Assembly: GCA_000720805.1 (NCBI GenBank)
Contig: JODI01000166.1
Span: 1 to 8,268 of the forward strand
Direction of reading: 5' to 3'
DNA: 8,268 bases
DNA from: Streptomyces violaceoruber
GTDB taxonomy: Bacteria; Actinomycetota; Actinomycetes; Streptomycetales; Streptomycetaceae
Numbering within the stretch: position 1 is the first letter of the stretch; every line of letters starts with the position of its first letter. Below the pieces are notes generated by a model, which did not search any database, was not told the origin of the DNA, and saw only the letters and a program-made list of their open reading frames with translations. Positions 1-5,658 of this stretch are shown here, in pieces. Position numbers and translations under genes: made by a program.

Positions 1-2031
1 GGTGACGATGACCATGGCGTCCTTGACCGGGCTGCCGCTGTGGGCGGCACGGACGAGACCGGTCAGGCCACTGGTGCCGGACAGGAGGACGTCGTACGAC
101 AGCGGTTCACCGTTCACGACGACGGTGGCGGCCCGGGGCTGGAAGCCGTCCGCGGCGGCGATCAGCACGTAGGAACCGGTGCCGGGGGCCTTCAGGGAGT
201 ACGAACCGTCGGTGCGGGTGACCGTCCGGTCCAGCTGCCGCCCCGCCAGGGAGATCAGGGTGACCGCGGCCTGCGGAACGGGAGCGGACTCCGCGCTCCG
301 TACGAACCCGTGCACCGCGACCCCGCCGCCGGTGACCTGCTTCCGTTCCGGCTCCGGTTCCGGCTTCAGCTCCGATGACGCAGGCGTGGCCGTGGCGGCG
401 GGTGCCGTGGCCGTCGGAGCCGGTGCCTCGGCTCCGGTGCGCAGCGGTGCCTCCCTGATGAAGGCGCAGAAGACGAGCGCGACCAGGGCGAAGGGGGCGC
501 CGCACAGGAAGATGTCGGCGATGCCGTGGCCGTAGGCGCTCTCCACGACGGTGCGCAGAGGGCCCGGCAGGTGGTCGACGTCGGGGATGCTGTCGGAGGT
601 GCTCGACCCGGACAGTGCGGCGGAGTACTTCGGCTCGAGCCCGGTCAGGCCGTCGGTGACGTAGTGGGTGATGCGGTGGGCGAGGACCGCGCCCAGCGCC
701 GAGGTGCCCAGGGTGCCGCCGAGGGAACGGGAGAAGGCGACCGTGGAGCTGGCGGCGCCCAGGTCGGCCGCCTCCACCTGGTTCTGGGTGGCGAGGACCA
801 GGTTCTGCATCATCATGCCGACGCCGAGACCGAGCAGGGCCATGTAGATGCCGACGTGCCAGTACGCGGTGTCGTACCGGATGGTGCCGAGCAGGCCCAG
901 GCCCGCGGTCAGCAGGACTCCGCCGGCCAGCAGCCAGACCTTCCAGCGGCCGGTGCGGGTGATGATCCGGCCGGAGAGGGTGGAGGCTCCGGCGAGGCCG
1001 AGGATCATCGGGAGGGTCATGACGCCGGACATGGTCGGCGACTTGTCGCGGGCCAGCTGGAAGTACTGGCTGAAGTAGATGATGCCGACGTACATCGCGA
1101 CGCCGACGAAGAGCGAGGCGAGGGAGGTCAGGGCGATGGTGCGGTTGCGGAACAGCCGCAGCGGGACGATCGGTTCGCGGCTCCTGGTCTCGGTGACCAG
1201 GAAGGCGACGAGCAGCGCGGCGGTGCCGCCGGTCATCGTGTACGTCTGCCAGGACAGCCAGGCGTACTTGTCGCCCGCGAAGGTCACCCATAGCAGCAGC
1301 AGACAGACGCCGGAGGTGATGAAGAAGGCACCGGCCCAGTCGACCTTGGCCTCGCGGCGGACCACGGGCAGGTGCAGGGTGCGCTGGAGCACGATCAGGG
1401 CGACGACGGCGAACGGTACGCCGATGTAGAAGATCCAGCGCCAGCCGAGCCAGCTGGTGTCGGTGATGACTCCGCCGATCAGCGGGCCGCCCACCATGGC
1501 GGTGGCGAAGGTGGCGCCGAGGTAGCCGCTGTAGCGGCCGCGCTCGCGGGGCGGGACCATCGCGGCGAGGACGATCTGGGCGAGCGAGGTCAGGCCGCCC
1601 ATGCCGAGGCCCTGGACCGCGCGGCAGGCGATGAGCATGCCGGGGCTGTGCGACAGTCCCGCCACCGCCGAGGCGCACACGAACAGCACCAGTGCGAACT
1701 GGACCAGCAGCTTCTTGGAGAACAGGTCGGCGAGCTTGCCCCACAACGGGACGGACGCGGTCATCGTCAGCAGGGACGCCGTCACGACCCAGGTGTAGGC
1801 GCTCTGGCCGCCGCCGAGGTCGCCGATGATCCGGGGCAGGGCGTTGGAGACGATCGTGGACGACAGGATCGCCACGAACATGCCGAGCAGCAGCCCGGTC
1901 AGCGCCTCTATGATCTGGCGGTGCGTCATGGGACTCTCGTCGGGCCGTCCGCTCCCGGCGGCTTCCGGACCTGGCCGATGCCCTCCCGCGTCACCCTGGG
2001 CCCGGGTATCGGCCGGTGTGGACGTCGCCAT
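1..2031 (-). CDS. MFS drug/proton antiporter (DHA2, 14 TM) with C-terminal carboxypeptidase-regulatory-like domains, partial
   Basis: One uninterrupted frame of 677 codons runs off the left edge, so the C-terminus is missing. It encodes an inner-membrane exporter of the DHA2 (EmrB/QacA) type, a family that expels drugs or metabolites in exchange for protons. About 14 hydrophobic helices lie between residues 43 and 525. The MFS motif A is GKLADLFSKK (about 98-107), and the antiporter motif C in helix 5 is GGPLIGG (about 181-187). After helix 14 comes a Pro/Ala/Thr/Glu linker (about 527-565), then a beta-rich domain (about 570-652) with the TDGSYSL signature of CarboxypepD_reg folds, and the start of a second copy (from about 655). 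I chose ATG 2031 because AAGGAA lies 4 nt upstream; ATG 1929 (MTHRQ) is an in-frame alternative with only a weak ribosome site. The substrate cannot be told from sequence. Confidence 0.9.
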   Translation of the reverse strand, partial: MATSTPADTRAQGDAGGHRPGPEAAGSGRPDESPMTHRQIIEALTGLLLGMFVAILSSTIVSNALPRIIGDLGGGQSAYTWVVTASLLTMTASVPLWGKLADLFSKKLLVQFALVLFVCASAVAGLSHSPGMLIACRAVQGLGMGGLTSLAQIVLAAMVPPRERGRYSGYLGATFATAMVGGPLIGGVITDTSWLGWRWIFYIGVPFAVVALIVLQRTLHLPVVRREAKVDWAGAFFITSGVCLLLLWVTFAGDKYAWLSWQTYTMTGGTAALLVAFLVTETRSREPIVPLRLFRNRTIALTSLASLFVGVAMYVGIIYFSQYFQLARDKSPTMSGVMTLPMILGLAGASTLSGRIITRTGRWKVWLLAGGVLLTAGLGLLGTIRYDTAYWHVGIYMALLGLGVGMMMQNLVLATQNQVEAADLGAASSTVAFSRSLGGTLGTSALGAVLAHRITHYVTDGLTGLEPKYSAALSGSSTSDSIPDVDHLPGPLRTVVESAYGHGIADIFLCGAPFALVALVFCAFIREAPLRTGAEAPAPTATAPAATATPASSELKPEPEPERKQVTGGGVAVHGFVRSAESAPVPQAAVTLISLAGRQLDRTVTRTDGSYSLKAPGTGSYVLIAAADGFQPRAATVVVNGEPLSYDVLLSGTSGLTGLVRAAHSGSPVKDAMVIVT

Positions 2032-2035
2032 GGAG

Positions 2036-2041
2036 TTCCTT
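2036..2041 (-). promoter_or_regulatory. Ribosome binding site deciding the MFS start
   Basis: On the minus strand AAGGAA is followed by four bases and ATG 2031. The competing in-frame ATG at 1929 has only a poor purine stretch (GAGAG) ahead of it. This supports a 34-residue hydrophilic N-terminal tail before the first helix. Confidence 0.5.
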
Positions 2042-2069
2042 TTCTTCCCACGCTCCCGTTGCTCAGCCC

Positions 2070-2099
2070 AGAGTGGTTTCCGTTGGTTGCTGCAGGCAA
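2070..2099 (-). promoter_or_regulatory. Candidate sigma-70 type promoter of the MFS gene
   Basis: On the minus strand a -35-like TTGCCT (2099-2094) is separated by 18 bp from a -10-like CACTCT (2075-2070). This would give a leader of about 30 nt before ATG 2031. The match is moderate; it is supported mainly by its correct distance and by the operator-like palindrome lying just upstream. Confidence 0.3.
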
Positions 2100-2121
2100 G
2101 TGGGTCCGGGGCGGAGGGGCT

Positions 2122-2140
2122 CCAAGACTTGGCAAATTGG
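2122..2140. promoter_or_regulatory. Operator-like palindrome upstream of the MFS gene
   Basis: CCAAGACTTGG (2122-2132) is a perfect 5+1+5 palindrome and is directly followed by a second TTGG, giving TTGG-CAAA-TTGG at 2129-2140. It lies 91-110 bp before the MFS start and about 23 bp upstream of the candidate -35. DHA2 pumps are commonly controlled by TetR or MarR repressors; no regulator gene is in this window, so a binding role is inference. Confidence 0.3.
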
Positions 2141-2174
2141 CGCCGGGGCGGCAGGTGGGCAGGAGGGCCCGGCC

Positions 2175-2858
2175 CTACTCCGGCACGCCCCCCGCCATCC
2201 GCTCCCGCTGCGCCGACGTGACCGCCCGCACGACGAGGACCGCCGCCAACGCCGCGCCCACGATCGCCGCGTCGGCGGCGAGCAGCATCCCTCCGTCGGT
2301 GTACGCCCGGGCGATGAGCTCGTCCGTGTCGTCGGCGGACATGAGACCCACCCCGCTGAACAGACCGATCAGCCACAGGCCCCACCACCAGTTGACCGAG
2401 CTCGGGAGGGGCCTGCCGGGGGCGCTCCGGCGGTGGATGTCGACGACGAGGCCGCGGGGGATCCAGAGGTTGGCGAGCGGGAGGACCCAGCCGAAGTACA
2501 TCCATATCCAGGAGTGGCGCGCCTGTTCGCCGGAGAGGGCGCGGGCGTTGTCCCGTACCCGCCACAGCCAGGACAGGAACAGCAGCGCGCAGAGCACGAC
2601 GGCGCCCTCGCTCAGCGAGCTGACCACGTGGTAGCCGTCCTCCAGCGAGGTCAGCGGCCGGTGCCGGCCGCCGCCCTGGTCCGGTGGCCCGGACGCGGGT
2701 TGCCCGGCCGTCGCGAGGCGGATCTCCCAGACCGCCCGGACCAGCCAGGCGGCCCCGGCGAGGGCGAGACCCGCGACGGCACAGCGGGCCTCCCACCGGA
2801 CGGGGCGCAGGGCGGAGAGGTCGGCGGGAGCGGGCGGGTTGGCCAGATGATCGTTCAC
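2175..2858 (-). CDS. DUF4328 family multi-pass membrane protein
   Basis: The product has 227 residues. Hydrophobic segments lie at about 26-46, 80-98, 115-134, 155-173 and 192-213. The family hallmark is the central stretch with WLWRVRDNAR (about 97-106), then GWVLPLANLWIPRG (about 123-136) and VVDIHRRS; this WxxP...N...P pattern defines DUF4328, an actinobacterial membrane family of unknown function. The open frame reaches far upstream (to 3215), but the only start-type codon close to the conserved region is GTG 2858, so I start there. No clear ribosome site precedes it. The GTG overlaps the TGA of a 19-codon frame (2914-2855) as GTGA, so coupled translation is conceivable. The MFS gene follows after 143 bp on the same strand, and a candidate promoter in that gap suggests separate transcription. 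Confidence 0.8.
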   Translation of the reverse strand: MNDHLANPPAPADLSALRPVRWEARCAVAGLALAGAAWLVRAVWEIRLATAGQPASGPPDQGGGRHRPLTSLEDGYHVVSSLSEGAVVLCALLFLSWLWRVRDNARALSGEQARHSWIWMYFGWVLPLANLWIPRGLVVDIHRRSAPGRPLPSSVNWWWGLWLIGLFSGVGLMSADDTDELIARAYTDGGMLLAADAAIVGAALAAVLVVRAVTSAQRERMAGGVPE

Positions 2859-2924
2859 CAGGTCATGGTGGGGGACCGCCGTGGAGGGATGCCATGACGA
2901 AATGGCTCCTTCATTGTCACAGTC

Positions 2925-3005
2925 ATGCCATACGCGGTGACGTGCACGCCAACGGACCTGGTGGACCTGCTGGACGAGGCGTTCGCCGCGCTCACCGGCG
3001 CCTGA
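2925..3005 (+). CDS. Possible 26-codon small ORF
   Basis: An ATG at 2925 opens a 26-codon frame ending in TGA at 3003-3005, in the gap between the divergent DUF4328 and DUF6479 genes. The peptide starts MPYAVTCTPTDLVDLLDEAF and ends ALTGA. Nearly every codon ends in G or C, as in neighbouring real genes. Residues 8-24 would form an acidic amphipathic helix (leucines and valines spaced 3-4 apart). I see no good ribosome site. It may be a genuine small protein, the 3' remnant of a lost gene, or chance. I do not recognise the peptide. Confidence 0.35.
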   Translation: MPYAVTCTPTDLVDLLDEAFAALTGA

Positions 3006-3040
3006 ACCCCGCTGGGCTCTCGGCTCCTCCCGTTCCGCCC

Positions 3041-3054
3041 GTGACCCAGGCCAC
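3041..3054. promoter_or_regulatory. CRP-type operator ahead of the DUF6479 gene
   Basis: GTGACCCAGGCCAC fits the pattern GTG-N6-GNCAC, which I recall as the motif for Streptomyces Crp; it also resembles the general CRP site TGTGA-N6-TCACA. Its centre is 40.5 bp upstream of the ATG at 3088. If that ATG is also the transcription start, this is the usual distance for a class-II CRP activator. Binding itself is inferred. Confidence 0.45.
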
Positions 3055-3075
3055 ACAAAGCCACCGCTTTTCGGC

Positions 3076-3087
3076 CATACTCGAAGG
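3076..3087 (+). promoter_or_regulatory. Candidate -10 element of a leaderless DUF6479 transcript
   Basis: CATACT at 3076-3081 ends exactly 6 nt before ATG 3088, the spacing of a -10 hexamer to a transcription start in leaderless actinobacterial genes. There is no good -35, which would fit activator-dependent initiation from the CRP-like site. The GAAGG directly abutting the ATG is too close to act as a normal ribosome site. Confidence 0.4.
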
Positions 3088-3459
3088 ATGAGTACCGCGA
3101 CGTTTGTACTGGCGGCCACGTCGGGCGACGTACTCAACGTGATCGCCGCCTTCGCCGGTGGCCTGTTCATCGCCGGCCTGCTGGTGTGGGCCGTGCGGCT
3201 GGGCATGAAGGTCATGGATCAGGAGCTGCCGCATCCCCGGCCCGAGGAACAGCCCAGGCTGCCGGAGACCGGCCCCGTCCGGGAGACGCGGGAGCTGCGC
3301 GAGCCGGACGAGGTTCCGGCGCCCGTGGACGGGGGGGAACGGCTCATGCCGTACCAGCTCCACGCCTCCGGGACCCGACGAGGAAAGGACCAGGTCCGAA
3401 AGCGCTGGCTGCCGGGGTCCAGCGGTTCGTTCGGCAGCGGCGGCATCGGTCACGTCTGA
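3088..3459 (+). CDS. DUF6479 family single-pass membrane protein
   Basis: A 123-residue protein with a short N-terminus, one transmembrane helix at about 16-37, and a charged, Pro/Glu/Arg-rich tail. Family hallmarks are PRPEEQPRLPETG (about 50-62), the REPDEVP block (about 71-77), GERLMPYQ (about 83-90) and a Gly/Ser C-terminus (GSSGSFGSGG, about 110-119). I recognise this as DUF6479, which I know only from Streptomyces-type genomes and which has no known function. The tail probably faces the cytoplasm, since the residues just after the helix are basic (R37, K41). It is divergent from DUF4328 and convergent with DUF7144, so it is a one-gene unit. Control by a CRP-like activator is suggested by the upstream site. 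Confidence 0.8.
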   Translation: MSTATFVLAATSGDVLNVIAAFAGGLFIAGLLVWAVRLGMKVMDQELPHPRPEEQPRLPETGPVRETRELREPDEVPAPVDGGERLMPYQLHASGTRRGKDQVRKRWLPGSSGSFGSGGIGHV

Positions 3460-3992
3460 GGCCGACCACCCGCGGGCCGGTACACGGCGAGCGCCCAGAT
3501 CACGAAGATGTTCACGGCGATCATGATGAGCGACCAGAGCGGCGCGTACGGCAGGAACAGGAACTGTGCGATCAGGCTCAGCGACGCCAGGAAGATACCC
3601 GTGATCCGTGCCCACGTGGCGCCCATCAGGATCCCCACGCCGGTGAGCGCGGACACCGCGCCCAGGACGAGCAGGATGATGCCCCAGCCGGTGAGGTTGA
3701 TCTTGTAGACGTAGTCGCCGATGGTGGCCCAGACGTCGTCCTTCGCGAGGGCGGAGATGCCCTGGAAGATCGCCAGGATGCCGTTCACCAGCATCAGGAC
3801 ACCGGCGAGGATGACCCCGCCCCTGGCCCAGCCGGTCTCCGCGGGCGTCGAGGCATAGCCGTAGTCGTCCCAGGTGGGCCTGGTCTGCTCGCCCGTCGCC
3901 TGCTGTCCCCCACCCCTCGGCGGCTGCCCTCCACCCGTCGGCTGCTGCCCTCCACCCGTCGGCGGCTGTGTCGCGTGCGGCTGCTGGGTCAT
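3450..3992 (-). CDS. DUF7144 family four-helix membrane protein
   Basis: A 180-residue protein. Residues 1-50 are hydrophilic, with three 7-residue repeats rich in Gly, Pro and Gln (about 9-29). Four transmembrane helices follow at about 56-81, 100-123, 128-148 and 150-171. The segment WARITGIFLASLSLIAQFLF (about 127-146), then LPYAPLW and IWALAVYRP, is the DUF7144 signature; the family is actinobacterial and uncharacterised. ATG 3992 is preceded by AAAAGGGG (4007-4000) with 7 nt spacing. The stop lies inside the 3' end of the DUF6479 gene, so the two transcripts overlap tail to tail. The low-complexity cytosolic N-terminus resembles those of other actinobacterial membrane proteins that use such tails as flexible linkers; a specific role is not known. 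Confidence 0.8.
   Translation of the reverse strand: MTQQPHATQPPTGGGQQPTGGGQPPRGGGQQATGEQTRPTWDDYGYASTPAETGWARGGVILAGVLMLVNGILAIFQGISALAKDDVWATIGDYVYKINLTGWGIILLVLGAVSALTGVGILMGATWARITGIFLASLSLIAQFLFLPYAPLWSLIMIAVNIFVIWALAVYRPAGGRPQT
3903..3965. repeat. Three tandem 21-bp repeats within the DUF7144 gene
   Basis: Three head-to-tail units at 3903-3923, 3924-3944 and 3945-3965. Units 2 and 3 differ at one base; unit 1 differs at three or four. The period is a multiple of three, so copies add or remove seven residues (PTGGGQ-type) without breaking the frame. This is a likely site of length variation between strains. Confidence 0.8.
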
Positions 3993-4131
3993 GGCCGGAC
4001 CCCTTTTCTCTCCGGGGCGGTGGGCGGGGTACGCCGTCCGCCGGTGTCATGTGCTGTCGCCTGCGCTGTCCCGCGCCGGTGTCCTGCGTTTCGACCATCG
4101 GGCGCGGCAGCCGCCCCCGCCAGGGGGACAG

Positions 4132-4177
4132 GGCCGTACGGGTGACACCCGGCATGCACGCGCCCGTACACCGGCCT
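4132..4177. promoter_or_regulatory. Nested inverted repeats in the DUF7144/lipoprotein divergent gap
   Basis: The 258-bp gap 3993-4250 holds no gene. Its clearest structure is GTACGGG (4136-4142) matched by CCCGTAC (4163-4169), with GGCC flanking both arms. Inside lies a tighter palindrome CGGGT-GAC-ACCCG (4139-4151) followed by GCATGC (4152-4157). These could be an operator for either divergent gene or an RNA hairpin in the lipoprotein leader. I see no convincing -35/-10 pair in the gap. Confidence 0.35.
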
Positions 4178-4250
4178 TCGCGGGGCAGGCAGGACACACA
4201 GTGGGGGGACCTGACAGCGAGGGACACCCTCATCGCACCTGGAGGCGAAC

Positions 4251-4778
4251 ATGACCGGTCACCCCGCACGCCGGACCACGGGCGCGGCACGGACGGCGGT
4301 CGTGGCCACCGCGCTCGCCCTGTCCTGTCTGACGGGCTGCTCCGGCGACGACAGCCCGTCCGGCGCCGCCAGCAAGGCCGAGTCGGCGGCCCGGTCGGCC
4401 GGCGCCGAGGTGACCGGCGCCGCGTCCTCGCTCGCCTCGCGCGGCTCGGGCGCACTGGCGTCGGCGACGGCGGAGGTGGGCCGGAAACTCGACGACATCA
4501 AAGGCGGGGTGGACGTCAAGGACGCCGTCCGCCTCGGGAAGCCCGCCGCGGACGGCGACCGTACGACGGTGCAGGTCACCGCCGACAACTCGGCCGGCTC
4601 CACGAAGACCTTCGCGGTCCAGGTCGACTTCACCGACCAGGACGGCAGCCTGCGCGACATGGTCCTCGTGACGGTGTCGGACGTGGCGGCGGGCGCCTCC
4701 GGCAAGGCGACGGCCCGCAGCAACCGTGAGCTGAGCGGCGAGGTGAGGGCGAAGGTGGGGCGGGCGGTGCGGTACTGA
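4251..4778 (+). CDS. Secreted lipoprotein, FxLYD-like domain
   Basis: A 175-residue exported protein. It has a basic n-region (RR at 7-8), a hydrophobic core (about 14-26) and the lipobox LTGC with lipidated Cys30, so it should be anchored to the outer face of the membrane. Residues 31-75 are Ala/Ser/Gly-rich with regularly placed charges, probably a helical or flexible spacer. Residues about 80-170 form a beta-rich module with the pattern of FxLYD-like domains: hydrophobic strands, an N-S-x-G turn and a late GASGKAT turn. The function is unknown. GGAGG at 4241-4245 sits 5 nt before ATG 4251, a strong ribosome site. It is a single-gene unit ended by the palindrome at 4825-4848. The domain name is my weakest claim here; the lipoprotein assignment is firm. 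Confidence 0.8.
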   Translation: MTGHPARRTTGAARTAVVATALALSCLTGCSGDDSPSGAASKAESAARSAGAEVTGAASSLASRGSGALASATAEVGRKLDDIKGGVDVKDAVRLGKPAADGDRTTVQVTADNSAGSTKTFAVQVDFTDQDGSLRDMVLVTVSDVAAGASGKATARSNRELSGEVRAKVGRAVRY

Positions 4779-4824
4779 GTCCGGAGAGACGGACGAGGCG
4801 GCGCGATGACCGCTGACGCCCCTT

Positions 4825-4848
4825 CAGTCCGGTCGGCCGACCGGACTG
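4825..4848. terminator. Bidirectional terminator, perfect 24-bp palindrome
   Basis: CAGTCCGGTCGG (4825-4836) is followed at once by its exact reverse complement (4837-4848). As RNA it folds into a 10-bp stem with a GGCC loop. It lies between the convergent lipoprotein and DUF6445 stop codons, 46 bp after one and 19 bp after the other. There is no T tract on either strand; U-less terminators are common in Streptomyces. Confidence 0.75.
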
Positions 4849-4867
4849 GCCGGCCCTGCCGCTCCGG

Positions 4868-5569
4868 TCAGGCCATCCAGAAGAAGACGGCGGTCATCCG
4901 CTTCTCCGCCAGCGTGCGGCCGAAGTAACCGGTGGCGCTGTGCACGAGGTTGGCGTTGTAGAGGAGGAGACGGTTGTACTTGTGCGGCACGCGCACGTCC
5001 TCCTCGAAGGCGTCCGGCGCGACGAAGCGCGTACCGAGTGCGTCGACGAGGTTGTTGTGCGGGGCCTGTACGACATTGCCGCCGAGCCGTCCGCCGGGCA
5101 GGGCCTGCCGGTAGAAACTGGTCCCGCAGTCCTTGGGCACGCCGGGATTGAGATACAGCACGGCGGCGTACCGGCACAGCGAGCGCGAGTCGGTGTGCGG
5201 CCGGGGCGTGCTCTCCCCCTCCCCCACGACCTGCACGCAGTTGTGGTTGAGGGTCCCTCCGCCAGGGGCCTCCTGCACCCACAGCTTCCCAGCCCCGGTC
5301 GCCTTGCGCACCGCCCGCTCCACCCGCTCCAGTTGCCCCGGCCCGAGCCCGGGCATCGCCCGCAGCCCCGGCCAGGCCTCCGGCTTGTGCGGGTACCCCT
5401 CGACCCAGTCGTCCTTGGCGAGACAGCCTTCCCGTACGGCGTCGACGTCCGGCAGTACCTCGTCGATCACCCAGTAGTCGCGGCCCTTGGTGGGCTTGCG
5501 GTAGGGGAGGACGGGAAGCGTGCCGGCTGCCCTCACCGGTACCTGCGGGCGTCGCTGTGACATGGACAT
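4868..5569 (-). CDS. DUF6445 family protein, probable 2-oxoglutarate/Fe(II)-type oxygenase
   Basis: A 233-residue soluble protein without signal peptide. It matches DUF6445 and has the layout of a double-stranded beta-helix dioxygenase. An HxD pair sits at H125 and D127 (PHTDSRSLCRYAAVLYLNP), and a distal H210 lies in NLVHSATGYFG. A basic R224 after it (KRMTAVFFW) is placed as the 2-oxoglutarate carboxylate ligand would be. With this triad intact the product is likely an active hydroxylase, but the substrate is unknown. The first possible start is ATG 5569, just after an in-frame TAG; a second ATG lies two codons in (5563). There is no ribosome site, and a TAGATT hexamer ends 6 nt upstream, which indicates a leaderless mRNA. 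It is divergent from DUF4142 and convergent with the lipoprotein, so no pathway partner is evident. Confidence 0.75.
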   Translation of the reverse strand: MSMSQRRPQVPVRAAGTLPVLPYRKPTKGRDYWVIDEVLPDVDAVREGCLAKDDWVEGYPHKPEAWPGLRAMPGLGPGQLERVERAVRKATGAGKLWVQEAPGGGTLNHNCVQVVGEGESTPRPHTDSRSLCRYAAVLYLNPGVPKDCGTSFYRQALPGGRLGGNVVQAPHNNLVDALGTRFVAPDAFEEDVRVPHKYNRLLLYNANLVHSATGYFGRTLAEKRMTAVFFWMA

Positions 5570-5581
5570 GCGGCAAATCTA
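5570..5581 (-). promoter_or_regulatory. -10 element of a leaderless DUF6445 transcript
   Basis: On the minus strand TAGATT (5581-5576) matches the TANNNT -10 consensus, and the ATG at 5569 follows after 6 nt, so transcription should begin at the start codon. No -35 is visible at 16-19 bp. Confidence 0.5.
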
Positions 5582-5636
5582 GGCGCGGGGCCCGTCAGGA
5601 CTCTCCCGCGATTACCTCCCGAAGTACCCGCGAACC

Positions 5637-5658
5637 GGTCAACGTTCGGTCAACCGGG
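5637..5658 (+). promoter_or_regulatory. Direct repeat resembling a PHO box
   Basis: Two adjacent 11-nt units, GGTCAACGTTC and GGTCAACCGGG, share their first seven bases. Streptomyces PhoP boxes consist of 11-nt direct repeats with a conserved GTTCACC-like heptamer; GGTCAAC differs at two positions, one of which (G for T) is a usual variant. The element lies 68-89 bp upstream of the DUF6445 start and 137-158 bp upstream of DUF4142. It could serve either gene, or be another regulator's site. Confidence 0.3.

Noticed and set aside
107..1744. 545-codon minus-strand open frame
   Set aside because: It is offset from the antiporter frame and is an Arg/Pro/His-rich shadow typical of GC-rich DNA. The true frame encodes recognisable MFS helices and motifs.
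526..2634. Long plus-strand frames over the antiporter and DUF4328 genes (526-1293, 1372-2634)
   Set aside because: Both are antisense shadows with low-complexity Gly/Asp/Glu/Arg/Ala composition and no domain; the minus-strand genes explain the bias.
2859..3215. Upstream extension of the DUF4328 frame to 3215
   Set aside because: It would run antisense through the DUF6479 start and add about 120 residues without family resemblance; GTG 2858 fits the conserved N-terminus.
3903..3965. Tandem repeats as a CRISPR or regulatory array
   Set aside because: There are no spacers; the units abut, are in frame and encode the DUF7144 protein tail.
2992..4455. 487-codon minus-strand frame spanning several genes
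   Set aside because: It crosses the DUF6479 gene, the DUF7144 gene in another frame, the intergenic gap and the lipoprotein. Composition is Arg/Pro-rich and no family is recognisable.
4824..5576. Plus- and minus-strand frames overlapping the DUF6445 gene (4824-5576 minus, 4940-5560 plus)
   Set aside because: They are shadow frames; only 4868-5569 shows the HxD...H pattern and a family match.
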